Translations under genes and position numbers: made by a program
In this document: positions 18,782 through 29,339 of the stretch, piece after piece
How the letters are laid out: every line of letters begins with the position of its first letter
How positions within the stretch are numbered: the first letter of the stretch is position 1
From: GCA-003244245 sp035606945
Lineage (GTDB): Bacteria; Actinomycetota; Actinomycetes; Mycobacteriales; Pseudonocardiaceae
Length of the DNA: 64,000 bases
Assembly (NCBI GenBank): GCA_035606945.1
Contig: DATNDR010000086.1
Span: forward strand, 25,003-89,002
Direction: 5' to 3'
Notes under the pieces: model-generated
The model's input: only the letters and a program-made list of their open reading frames with translations
Databases searched by the model: none
What the model was told of the DNA's origin: nothing

Positions 18782-19722
18782 CGGGGCTCCTGCAGGGTCT
18801 CCCGGATCTGGGTTGCGGCCGCAGGCGCCAGCAACCCGGCCGCCTCGGCCCGGTCGGCGGTGCGGCCGGCCTGCGTGCGGTACGGGTCGAGCAGCTCCGG
18901 AGCGGACTCCGCCAGCACCCGTAGGTGCAGCCGGACCGTGTCGAGGTCGCCGCGGGCCACCGGGCCGGTCAGGGCGCGGTCGCCGTGGCGCAGCGTGTTG
19001 TCCAGCGCGGCTTCCAGCAGCGGCCCCAGCAGCCGTTCGGCGGGCACCACACCGGCGTGTTTCAGGGTGTCCACCGCATCGCGCACCAGGGTGGCCAGGT
19101 GGTTGGCGCCGTGGGCGAGTGCTGCGTGGTAGAGCGGTCTGGCCTCGGACGGCACCCGTACCGGCTCGGCGCCCATCTCCAACACCAGCGCTTCGCCGAC
19201 GCTCCAACCGGTCTCGTCGGCCACCGTGACGCCGACGCAGGCCCCGGCCAGCCGTGCGACGTCCTCCACGCGCCCGGTGAAGGTCATCACGGGATGCAGC
19301 GCCAGCGGCAGCACCCCGTGCTCGATCGCCGGTGCCAGCACGTCCACCCCGCGTGCGCCGCTGGTGTGCACCACGATCTGGCCGGCCCGGAACGCCCCAG
19401 TCGCGGCGAGCCCGGCTACCAGATCCACCAGCACGTCGTCGGGGACGGCGAGCAGGACGAGGTCACCACGGCGGACGACATCATCGGGGGCCAGCACCGG
19501 AGCCTCGGGGAGCAGGTCTGCGGCCCGGCGCAGCGATGCCCGGGATACCGCGCTGACGCCGACCACCACGTGCCCGGCACCGGACAGCGCGGCTCCCAGC
19601 ACCGCTCCCACCCGGCCGGCGGAAACCACACCGACGGCGAGCCGGGCTGGACGGTCGGTCACGCCGCTGGGCGCAGCTGTACGGGACCGCGGCTTCCGTG
19701 GCGTCTGTGGCGTCGGAGCCAT
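18778..19722 (-). CDS. Rossmann-like/DUF2520 oxidoreductase-type protein
   Basis: 314 residues from ATG 19722, preceded by GGGAGG. The N-terminal Rossmann domain (VGVVSAGRVGAVLGAALSGAGHVVVGV) resembles NADP-binding folds such as ProC. The C-terminal all-alpha DUF2520 domain carries PLYHAALAHGANHLATL. Proteins like this almost always sit just upstream of panC in actinobacteria, and a ketopantoate-reductase-like role has been discussed, but its substrate is not shown by sequence. Translationally coupled to panC. Confidence 0.85.
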   Translation of the reverse strand: MAPTPQTPRKPRSRTAAPSGVTDRPARLAVGVVSAGRVGAVLGAALSGAGHVVVGVSAVSRASLRRAADLLPEAPVLAPDDVVRRGDLVLLAVPDDVLVDLVAGLAATGAFRAGQIVVHTSGARGVDVLAPAIEHGVLPLALHPVMTFTGRVEDVARLAGACVGVTVADETGWSVGEALVLEMGAEPVRVPSEARPLYHAALAHGANHLATLVRDAVDTLKHAGVVPAERLLGPLLEAALDNTLRHGDRALTGPVARGDLDTVRLHLRVLAESAPELLDPYRTQAGRTADRAEAAGLLAPAAATQIRETLQEPR

Positions 19723-19780
19723 CGCCGTGCCTCCCAACGTTCCAGTCCCACGCTGGCCGTGGGTACCGGACTGCCGCAGA

Positions 19781-20962
19781 TTAACCCCGCTCGTGGTCGG
19801 AGCGCCGCTTTGGGTGAGCAGCTTCACCTTGGGTGGCCTGCGGGGGGCTTACCGCGCGGTCTCGGGCGGCCTGCAGGTCGGCCAGTGCCTCGTGATGCCA
19901 GCGCCGGGTGTCGGGGCTGGCCGTGCCGCGCTGCACGCGGTCGGACAGGAACGCCAGCTCGTTGACCGCATTCTGATACTCCTGCACTGCACCGGCGGCA
20001 CCGTCTCCGGAACGCCGGCGTACCTCGGCGCGCCATCCCCGCCGGCCGACCTGGCTGGCCAGCAGCGGGACCTCGGTGGGCGCGATCCAGCCGGCCCTGG
20101 CGAACCCCGGCAACGCCGCGGAGATCATCAGCTGCTCCCGGCGGCGTTGCCGGACCACCAGCGCGATCAGCGCGCCGAACAGCGGAACCATGATCACCCC
20201 GTAGACGGCCGGCAGGTAGCCCAGACCCGCCGAGGCGTTCCACAGCGCGTGCAGCCCGACGGCGCCGAGATACCCGGCCACGACAGCGCCGCCACGGTGC
20301 ACCAGCACCCCGCCGGCCAGGTTGCGCCGCCGGGCTACCAGGCCCACGGCGATCCCGGTGAGTGCGGTGAACACCGGATGCGCGAACGGTGACAGCACTC
20401 CCCGCAGCAGGAAGACATCGGCCACGCTGCCGCTGATGGCGAAAGCGCGCCCGAAGTAGAGGATGTTCTCGGTGAACGCGAAGCCCGCGGCGACCAGACC
20501 CGCGTAGACGACCCCGTCCACCAGCCCGTCGATCTCACGGCGCCGCACGCACAGCAGGCCGACCAGGAAGGCGCCCTTGAGTGCCTCCTCGACGATCGGA
20601 GCGGAGATCACCGCCGCGACGGCATCACCACCGCCGGTACCGAACCGATGCTCAGCGAACCCGGTCGCGGCGTCGTTGATCAGGGCTGCGCCGAGCACCG
20701 AGATTCCGGCACCCCACAGGAACGCGGCGAGCAGCAGCTTCGGTGGCTCCGGCTCCCAGCGATCCACCCACAGGAACGCGGCCACCACCGGCAGCACCGG
20801 AAACACCGCCGTCATCGTGCCGACCAGCACGGCAGAGCCGCCGATGGTGACGCTGATCAGACCGAGCGCGATGAGAACCGGGACGGCCAGCGCGATCAGC
20901 CCGAGCGCTGCCGGCAGTGCTGTCCGGTGATGTGTCACGGCCGGGGAGCCTATGCCCTCCAT
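19781..20962 (-). CDS. PrsW-family intramembrane glutamic protease
   Basis: 393 residues with about nine membrane helices and a ~130-residue soluble C-terminal tail. Family motifs: APIVEEALKGAFL (EExxK), FAFTENILYFGRAF and LHALWNAS near the end of the membrane part. PrsW cleaves anti-sigma factors in Bacillus; the actinobacterial targets are unknown. It belongs to the same conserved minus-strand block as the pantothenate and folate genes. Confidence 0.88.
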   Translation of the reverse strand: MEGIGSPAVTHHRTALPAALGLIALAVPVLIALGLISVTIGGSAVLVGTMTAVFPVLPVVAAFLWVDRWEPEPPKLLLAAFLWGAGISVLGAALINDAATGFAEHRFGTGGGDAVAAVISAPIVEEALKGAFLVGLLCVRRREIDGLVDGVVYAGLVAAGFAFTENILYFGRAFAISGSVADVFLLRGVLSPFAHPVFTALTGIAVGLVARRRNLAGGVLVHRGGAVVAGYLGAVGLHALWNASAGLGYLPAVYGVIMVPLFGALIALVVRQRRREQLMISAALPGFARAGWIAPTEVPLLASQVGRRGWRAEVRRRSGDGAAGAVQEYQNAVNELAFLSDRVQRGTASPDTRRWHHEALADLQAARDRAVSPPQATQGEAAHPKRRSDHERG

Positions 20963-21075
20963 ACTTCTGGAATGGCACTGAGCATCAACAGTGACCAGAT
21001 CGACATGAATGCGACTGCGGCGCCCGATGCCGTTGCCGACCTGGGCCGGGTCCGGTCGGCGCCGTCGGCTGATCC

Positions 21076-21540
21076 CTATGTTTCCGGCCCCTGCGATTCA
21101 TTGGGATCGTCCGGGGTGCGGCAGCAATGTTCCAGCCACAGTGCGGCTGCGACCAGCGCAGCGGCGCACACCGCCCCGATCGATGCGGTGATGGTGTCTG
21201 ACGCCGCCGAGGCCAGTTCAGAGCGCAACGGCAGCACGTAGGCGAGCACGCCCAACCATGCTCCCCCGGTGATGGCGCCGGCCAGCGAGGAGGCCTTGGC
21301 CACCACGACGGCCTTCGCTGCGGTGAGTGCCTGCACCGGCCGGCTGCCCGGACGTTGCCGGATCCGGGCCCGCAGCGTATTGCCCAACACTCCCTCGGCG
21401 ATCGCGAAGACGAGCAGCGTGGTGCCGGCCGGCTGCGGCAACGTCGGCACCACACCGTAGGACAGCTGCAGCACCAGGTTCACCAGCACACCCGCAATGA
21501 CCGCGGCCGCGATCAGGTCTCGCGCTCGGGTGAACGTCAC
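21076..21540 (-). CDS. DUF3180 membrane protein
   Basis: 154 residues from GTG 21540, overlapping the folK stop as GTGA. Four predicted helices (LIAAAVIAGVLVNLVLQLSYG; LLVFAIAEGVLG; AGAITGGAWLGVLAYVLP; ASIGAVCAAALVAAALWLEH). DUF3180 follows folK in most actinobacteria. The function is unknown. Confidence 0.87.
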   Translation of the reverse strand: MTFTRARDLIAAAVIAGVLVNLVLQLSYGVVPTLPQPAGTTLLVFAIAEGVLGNTLRARIRQRPGSRPVQALTAAKAVVVAKASSLAGAITGGAWLGVLAYVLPLRSELASAASDTITASIGAVCAAALVAAALWLEHCCRTPDDPNESQGPET

Positions 21541-22049
21541 GGTGACCGCAACCTCAGGTCGTCGCGGCGCTGCACACCTCGTCTGTCCTCGGCGGGCAGC
21601 GCGGCGACCAGGTCGGCTACCGCGCCATGGCCGGCGAGCACCGCGTCGGGGGCCACTTCCAGCCACGGCACCAGCACGAAGGCGCGCTTGTGGGCGCGCG
21701 GATGCGGCAGGGTCAACCGCGGGTCGTCCCGGCGGGTCTGCTCCACGTCGATCACGTCGACGTCCAGCGTGCGCGGGCCCCACCGCAACGTGCGGGTGCG
21801 CTGCGCGGCGGCTTCGCAGAGCTGCCCGCGGCGTAGCCACTCCTGGGCATCCGCGCCCGGGTCGTCGACCAGCAGCACGGCGTTGAGGAACTCATCCTGC
21901 GGCACTGCGCCCTCCACGGCGCCCCATGGCACAGTCTCGTACACCGCCGACACTGCCCGGACCACCTCCCCCAACTGGGCGACACATCCGCGTAGGTACC
22001 CCAGCCGGTCCCCCACGTTGGACCCGATCGACAGTACCGCCGTACTCAC
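21537..22049 (-). CDS. folK: 2-amino-4-hydroxy-6-hydroxymethyldihydropteridine pyrophosphokinase
   Basis: 170 residues from GTG 22049. Transfers pyrophosphate from ATP to the pterin in folate synthesis. Motifs: VLSIGSNVGDRLGYLR at the N-terminus, WGPRTLDVDVIDV and LPHPRAHKRAFVLVPW (HPPK signature). The start is set by homology; upstream codons in the same frame contain no better candidate. It is followed directly by the DUF3180 gene. Confidence 0.94.
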   Translation of the reverse strand: MSTAVLSIGSNVGDRLGYLRGCVAQLGEVVRAVSAVYETVPWGAVEGAVPQDEFLNAVLLVDDPGADAQEWLRRGQLCEAAAQRTRTLRWGPRTLDVDVIDVEQTRRDDPRLTLPHPRAHKRAFVLVPWLEVAPDAVLAGHGAVADLVAALPAEDRRGVQRRDDLRLRSP

Positions 22050-22074
22050 CCCAGACCTCCGACCGACAGGGGCC

Positions 22075-22437
22075 TCATGAACGCTTCCGGCACAGGGTGA
22101 CCGAGACATCGGTGAACGGTTGGGACAGGGGGGCATGGGGTTTATGGACGGTGATCTCGACGGCGTGCACGCGCTGATCGGTCAGGATCTCGGTGGCGAT
22201 GCGCCCGGCGACGGTCTCGATCAGGTTGCAGGGATCTCCTCCCACAATGTCGGCGGCCCGCTGAGCCAGCGCGCCGTAGTCCAGCGTCGCGGACAGCTCG
22301 TCGGTGGCCGCGGCGGGCTCCAGGTCCAGCCAGACCGTCGCGTCGACGAAAAACTCCTGCCCGTCGCGCCGCTCGAAGTCGTGCACCCCGTGCCGGCCGT
22401 GCACCCGCAGCCCGGTGAGCGTGATCCGGTCGCTCAC
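22075..22437 (-). CDS. folB: Dihydroneopterin aldolase
   Basis: 120 residues from GTG 22437, overlapping the folP stop (GTGA). Motifs of the FolB T-fold: ITLTGLRVHGRHGVHDFER, LDYGALAQRAADIV, NLIETVAGRIA and ITVHKPHAPL. Cleaves dihydroneopterin to hydroxymethyl-dihydropterin and glycolaldehyde. Confidence 0.94.
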   Translation of the reverse strand: MSDRITLTGLRVHGRHGVHDFERRDGQEFFVDATVWLDLEPAAATDELSATLDYGALAQRAADIVGGDPCNLIETVAGRIATEILTDQRVHAVEITVHKPHAPLSQPFTDVSVTLCRKRS

Positions 22438-23303
22438 GGCGTGTCCCTGCCGCGGCCGGCAGGCTTGACGGCACCGAGGCGCCAGGCCGCGGCCACCGCG
22501 ATGGCGTCCCGCGAGGCCGCCACATCGTGCACCCGGACTCCCCAGGCGCCGGCCGCGGCAGCCAGCGCGGACACTGCGGCGGTGGCGGTGTCCCGACCGT
22601 CGCAAGGCCGCGCCTGGCCGTCGTCACCGGCCAGCAAAGTGCCCAGGAATCGCTTGCGCGACGCCCCCACCAGTATCGGAAACCCCAGTTCGGTCAGCAC
22701 GTCGAGGTGGCCCAGCAGGGCCCAGTTGTGCGCGGCCTTCTTGGCGAAGCCAAGCCCGGGATCGAGCACCAGCGCACCCGGATCCACTCCGGCGAGCACC
22801 GCAGCGTCCACCTGGGCCACCAGTTCGGCGCGCACCTCGGTGACGACATCGGCATAGTGCGCCAGGTGGTCCATGGTCGCGCTGTGCCCGCGCCAGTGCA
22901 TGAGGATCCACGGAACCCGGCACCGGGCCATCGTCGACGCCATCGCGGGATCGGCCAGGCCGCCCGAGACGTCGTTGACGATGATTGCGCCGGCCTCCAG
23001 GGCGGCCTCGGCGACCGCCGCGCGGGTGGTGTCCACGCTGCAGAGCAGGCCACTGGCGGCCAGCTCACGGATCACCGGCACCACCCGGGCGATCTCGGTG
23101 GGTGCATCGACGCGACGGGCCCCCGGGCGGGTGGACTCGCCCCCGACGTCGATCAGGTCAGCGCCCTGGGCGCGCAGCGCCAGGCCGTGCGCCACTGCAT
23201 CGTCGCGGTCGAGGTAGCGCCCACCATCGCTGAACGAGTCCGGAGTGACGTTGATGATGCCGATCACCACGCAGCGACCGGGATCGGGGATTGCGGGGTG
23301 CAC
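22434..23303 (-). CDS. folP: Dihydropteroate synthase
   Basis: 289 residues. Condenses p-aminobenzoate with the pterin pyrophosphate; the sulfonamide target. TIM-barrel motifs: VIGIINVTPDSFSDGGRY, DLIDVGGESTRPGA (pyrophosphate loop) and LDPGLGFAKKAAHNWALL. GTG 23303 starts 4 bases beyond the folE stop. Confidence 0.95.
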   Translation of the reverse strand: MHPAIPDPGRCVVIGIINVTPDSFSDGGRYLDRDDAVAHGLALRAQGADLIDVGGESTRPGARRVDAPTEIARVVPVIRELAASGLLCSVDTTRAAVAEAALEAGAIIVNDVSGGLADPAMASTMARCRVPWILMHWRGHSATMDHLAHYADVVTEVRAELVAQVDAAVLAGVDPGALVLDPGLGFAKKAAHNWALLGHLDVLTELGFPILVGASRKRFLGTLLAGDDGQARPCDGRDTATAAVSALAAAAGAWGVRVHDVAASRDAIAVAAAWRLGAVKPAGRGRDTP

Positions 23304-23306
23304 CGG

Positions 23307-23918
23307 TCACCTCCGCATCATCAGCTCCAGCACCTCGCCGCGGGACGAGGCACTGGTCTTGAACAGTCCCCGGACCGCCGAGGTGGTGGTGGTCGAGCCG
23401 GGCTTGCGGACGCCGCGCATCGCCATGCACAGGTGCTCGGCTTCGATCACCACGATCACCCCCCGCGGTTCCAGCCGGCGCACCAGCGCGTCGGCGACCT
23501 GCGAGGTGAGCCGTTCCTGCACTTGTGGACGCCGGGCATACAGATCGACCAGCCGGACCAGCTTCGACAACCCGGTGATCCGACCCGCCGCGTTAGGGAT
23601 GTAGCCGACGTGCGCCATGCCGTGAAACGGCACCAGGTGGTGCTCGCACTGGCTGTACATCGGGATGTCCCGGACCAGCACGAGCTCGTCGTGGCCCTCG
23701 TCGAAGGTCCGCTCCAGCACCGTGTCGGGGTCGAGGAACAGCCCGGCGAACATCTCCTGGTACGCCCGCGCGACCCGGGCCGGAGTTTCCCGCAACCCTT
23801 CCCGGTCCGGGTCCTCCCCGCACGCGATCAGCAGCTCCCGCACCGCCGCCTCGGCCCGGATCCGGTCGAACACCCGGTGCGGCCCGACGTCCGGGTCCGA
23901 GTTGACGGTGCTGGTCAT
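23307..23918 (-). CDS. folE: GTP cyclohydrolase I
   Basis: 203 residues from ATG 23918. Makes dihydroneopterin triphosphate from GTP, the first folate step. Zinc ligands are in YSQCEHHLVPFHG and EHLCMAMRGVRKPG; LSKLVRLVDLYARRPQVQER is the conserved central helix. A longer frame upstream is rejected because the family N-terminus fits this ATG. It heads the folE-folP-folB-folK set. Confidence 0.95.
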   Translation of the reverse strand: MTSTVNSDPDVGPHRVFDRIRAEAAVRELLIACGEDPDREGLRETPARVARAYQEMFAGLFLDPDTVLERTFDEGHDELVLVRDIPMYSQCEHHLVPFHGMAHVGYIPNAAGRITGLSKLVRLVDLYARRPQVQERLTSQVADALVRRLEPRGVIVVIEAEHLCMAMRGVRKPGSTTTTSAVRGLFKTSASSRGEVLELMMRR

Positions 23919-23998
23919 GGCCGGTCTCCGTGCGCTGGGAGCCCCACGCGCGGGATGTTCAATTGCGGGTTCAGCCGACTGGTGTCCAATTCGCCGGC

Positions 23999-26308
<2,310 letters not shown>

Positions 26309-26587
26309 TCGGCTACGGCCCTCGGTGGCCTCGACCCTCCTGAGCTACGTGCGCTGGACTGTTAAACGGTGCTGGCAGACCGTCGCAGGACAGCAGAGCA
26401 CTCCCGTCGCCCCCACCCTACCCGGCAGCCCGGGTTGTCGGTTGGTGGATGATGACCCGGAGTTGACGCTGCGCCAGCGGCGTAAACCTTCTCCATGTCC
26501 GGTGCCCCATACCGGTGCCACCAGCCGGCCTAGCAGCGCCCAACAACGTTCCTCCGGCATACACCACGGGCAGCTTCGCGGTAACCG

Positions 26588-27214
26588 CTAATCGGCGTAG
26601 ATCTCTGGTGCCAGGGTGCCGATGTAGGGAAGATCACGGTAGCGCTCGCCGTAATCCAAACCGTAGCCGACGACGAACTCCTGGGGGATGTCGAAGCCGA
26701 TGTAGCGCACCGGAACGTCGATCTGGATCGCGTCCGGCTTGCGCAACAGCGTGCACACCTCCAAAGTGGCCGGTCGGCGGGTCATCAGGTTGCGCAGCAG
26801 CCAGGACAGCGTCAGCCCCGAGTCGATGATGTCCTCCACCACGAGCACGTGGCGCCCGGCGATGTCGCGATCGAGATCCTTGAGGATGCGGACCACCCCC
26901 GAGGACGAGGTCGACGAGCCGTATGACGACACCGCCATGAATTCCAGCTGGACCGGGATGGGCAAGGCCCGGGCGAAGTCGGTCATGAACATCACCGCGC
27001 CCTTGAGCACGCCCACGAGCAGCAGATCACCATTGCTGTGTCCAGCTTGGTAATCGGCGGCTACCTGCTGCGCGAGCTCCCTGATGCGGCACCGGATCTG
27101 CCCTTCGGTAACCAGCACCGACGCGATCTCCCCCGCATACAGCGCCGTCCCATCACGCCCCGTCCCATCCCCTGCCGCCCCACCCCGGGCCGTCCCATCC
27201 CGACATGGAGACAT
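26588..27214 (-). CDS. hpt: Hypoxanthine phosphoribosyltransferase
   Basis: Purine salvage enzyme using PRPP. Motifs: LLLVGVLKGAVMFMTDFAR, FMAVSSYGSSTSSSGVVRI, the PRPP loop VLVVEDIIDSGLTLSWLL and VVGYGLDYGERYRDLPYIG. The start is uncertain. GTG 27118 gives 176 residues, but ALYAGEIASVL just upstream matches the family N-terminus. The only in-frame ATG that includes it, at 27214, lies inside the palindromic element and would add a Gly/Asp/Thr-rich leader encoded by a short tandem repeat. I give the longer form. Confidence 0.87.
   Translation of the reverse strand: MSPCRDGTARGGAAGDGTGRDGTALYAGEIASVLVTEGQIRCRIRELAQQVAADYQAGHSNGDLLLVGVLKGAVMFMTDFARALPIPVQLEFMAVSSYGSSTSSSGVVRILKDLDRDIAGRHVLVVEDIIDSGLTLSWLLRNLMTRRPATLEVCTLLRKPDAIQIDVPVRYIGFDIPQEFVVGYGLDYGERYRDLPYIGTLAPEIYAD
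27145..27199. repeat. Imperfect tandem repeat of CCGTCCCATC
   Basis: CCGTCCCATC occurs at about 27145, 27160 and 27190 with GC-rich spacers. On the minus strand it reads GATGGGACGG and would encode repeated D-G-T at the 5' end of hpt. It directly abuts the palindromic element. Confidence 0.6.
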
Positions 27215-27262
27215 ATCGGGGTTTTGAGCGGGTCGATCACCCCGATATGTCTCCATGTCGGG
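27199..27262. repeat. Palindromic element, copy 3 (23-bp perfect arms)
   Basis: Arms 27199-27221 (CCCGACATGGAGACATATCG..) and 27240-27262 are perfect reverse complements over 23 bp with an 18-base loop, between tilS and hpt. It shares the core ATGGAGACATATCGGG with copies 1 and 2 but has different, co-varied outer bases from copy 2. Confidence 0.85.
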
Positions 27263-27278
27263 GTTGCGGGGGGGATTG

Positions 27279-28211
27279 TCAGGAGACATGCAGTCTGCCC
27301 TGGGTGCGCGAGAGGTCGAGGGTGCCTGGTAGGCGCAGCGGGCCCTGGCCCGACCAGCGGCCGATGAGGTCATCGGCCGCACGCAGGTGAGCGTCGGTCA
27401 GCTCGGTCACCCCCGCGTCGAGCAGCCAGCGCCGCAAGACACGGCGGCGCAGTGCGGCCGGTTGGGTGGAAAGCGCCGCGACGTCCAGTTCGGCACCGCG
27501 GCGGGCAGCCGCGAGCAACTCGCCGGCCTGCCCGTCGAGCACGTCGAGGTCCTCCCGCAGCTGCTGAGCTGTGCGCGCCAGGGCTTGGGCCACCCCGCCG
27601 GCCAGCACATCTTCCAGCAACGGCAGCACCTCGGTGCGCAACCGGACCCGCCGGAAGCGGGGGTCGGCGTTCTGCGGGTCACTCCACGGCTTCAGGCTTA
27701 ATGCGGCACAGGCCGCGACGGTGACGGCCCGGCGAATCCCGAGCAGTGGCCGACCCCACGGCCAGTCGAGCTCCCGCATGCCCGCCACCGACCGGGGTCC
27801 CGATCCTCGGCCCAGCCCGAGCAACACCGTCTCAGCCTGGTCGTCCATGGTATGGCCGAGCAGCACCAGCGCCCCGGGCGGTGCGGAATCGCGCAACGCC
27901 TGGTAGCGGGCTCGGCGGGCGGCTGCCTCCAGCCCTCCAGAACCGGCGGCGGCGTCCACGGTGACGGGCAGCACCTGCACCGCCGGGTAGCCCAGCTGCC
28001 GTAACTGCGCGCCGGTGGTCTGCGCCACCTGCGCCGAGCACGGCTGCAGCTGATGGTCGATAACCAGGCCGTGCACCGGCAGACCCAGCGCAGCGGCGCA
28101 ATGCACGGTCGCGGCGGCCAGTGCCAGCGAGTCAGGACCACCGGAGCACGCCACGGCGACTGCGCCCCCGACCTCGTGGCCGACCAGAAACCGGCGGACC
28201 GCGGTACGCAC
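27279..28211 (-). CDS. tilS: tRNA(Ile)-lysidine synthetase
   Basis: 310 residues from GTG 28211. Modifies C34 of the AUA-reading tRNA-Ile to lysidine. N-type ATP-pyrophosphatase motif ACSGGPDSLALAAA near residue 22; LEAAARRARYQAL and LLGHTMDDQAETVLLGL follow. The C-terminal half (about 205-310) is the helical substrate-binding region. The start is the first good codon after the stop of the upstream metalloprotease gene; no ATG is available. It is adjacent to hpt, as is usual in this phylum. Confidence 0.92.
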   Translation of the reverse strand: MRTAVRRFLVGHEVGGAVAVACSGGPDSLALAAATVHCAAALGLPVHGLVIDHQLQPCSAQVAQTTGAQLRQLGYPAVQVLPVTVDAAAGSGGLEAAARRARYQALRDSAPPGALVLLGHTMDDQAETVLLGLGRGSGPRSVAGMRELDWPWGRPLLGIRRAVTVAACAALSLKPWSDPQNADPRFRRVRLRTEVLPLLEDVLAGGVAQALARTAQQLREDLDVLDGQAGELLAAARRGAELDVAALSTQPAALRRRVLRRWLLDAGVTELTDAHLRAADDLIGRWSGQGPLRLPGTLDLSRTQGRLHVS

Positions 28212-28240
28212 CTGGTTGACCGCCGGGTGACAGTGCGGTC

Positions 28241-29320
28241 TCAGGGAGCGATGCGATACAGCCAGGCCGCCGGATCGGCGATCTCCGGGCGGGTGGGCAG
28301 CGTTTCCGGTGAGGTCCACACTGTATTGAACCGGTCCATGCCCACAGCATCCACCACGTACCGGGTGAACGCGGCGCCCTCGGCGTACTGGCGCAGCTTG
28401 GCATCGATGCCCAGCACCGCGCGCAGCACTCGCTCGGCGAGCGTGCCGCCCTGGCGGCGGGCGGTGAACCGCTGCCGGATCAACCGCACCGAAGGCACCA
28501 CTGCCGGTCCGACCGCGTCCATCACATGGTCGGCGTGCCCCTCCAGCAGGGTGGCCAGCGAGATGAGCCGGTCCAGCGTCGCGCGCTGCTCGGGGTTTTG
28601 CAACAAGGTCAGCATGCCCAGCGCGTCCGATGCCTCGCCCCGCCGGGCGCCGCGCAGCGCCGCGGGCAGCCGGCTCACCATCTTGGCCAGGGTTTCCGGG
28701 TCTTCGGTGGCCGCCATGAACGACCGCACCTGGGTGGCGAAATGCTCGCGCAGCCACGGTACGGCGTTGAACTGAAGCCGGTGAGTGGCCTCATGCAGGC
28801 AGACCCACATCTGAAACTCATCAGCCGGGACGTCCAGCGTCTGGCCGACAGTGACGATGTTGGGGGCCACCAGGATCAACCGCCCCGGGTCTTCGGACGG
28901 CCCGCCGAAGGGGTCGTACTGGCCGAGCACTCGCGACGCCAGGAACGCCAGCGCGACGCCCACCTGCACGCCCGCGGTGGTGGACAGCATGCGGCGGGCC
29001 CGTCCATCCGGGATTCGGTAGTCGGCGAGCAGCCGGCACAGCCCCTCGGTGGCCGCATCCACCCACCCGGGCCGGTCCACGACCTCGGCGGCCGGTGGCG
29101 CCTTGCCGTCGTCGAGCCCGGTCAGCTCCCGCACGTGCGTCTCGGCAGTGATCGACAGCACGCGGAGTCGTCGCACCGTCGCCGCCGCCTTCTCATGCGG
29201 TACTGCAGGACCGGCCGGCAGCAGCCGTTGCGCGGTGACCGCCGCTACCGCCCAGTCAATGGGGGCACCGGCTGGACCGGTCCTGGGTGCCTGAGGTGTA
29301 TCGAGCGCGGGTTGTCCCAT
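28241..29320 (-). CDS. Zinc-dependent metalloprotease (DUF2342-like)
   Basis: 359 residues. The zinc site HExxH is in MWVCLHEATHRLQFNAVP (about 185), and the third ligand area is LLEGHADHVMDAVGP. Actinobacterial F420-biosynthesis-associated/DUF2342 proteins share this layout and are found between tilS and dacB. Probably cytoplasmic, as no signal peptide is seen. The substrate is unknown. Confidence 0.87.
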   Translation of the reverse strand: MGQPALDTPQAPRTGPAGAPIDWAVAAVTAQRLLPAGPAVPHEKAAATVRRLRVLSITAETHVRELTGLDDGKAPPAAEVVDRPGWVDAATEGLCRLLADYRIPDGRARRMLSTTAGVQVGVALAFLASRVLGQYDPFGGPSEDPGRLILVAPNIVTVGQTLDVPADEFQMWVCLHEATHRLQFNAVPWLREHFATQVRSFMAATEDPETLAKMVSRLPAALRGARRGEASDALGMLTLLQNPEQRATLDRLISLATLLEGHADHVMDAVGPAVVPSVRLIRQRFTARRQGGTLAERVLRAVLGIDAKLRQYAEGAAFTRYVVDAVGMDRFNTVWTSPETLPTRPEIADPAAWLYRIAP

Positions 29321-29339
29321 ACCACGACGGTAACGCGGC

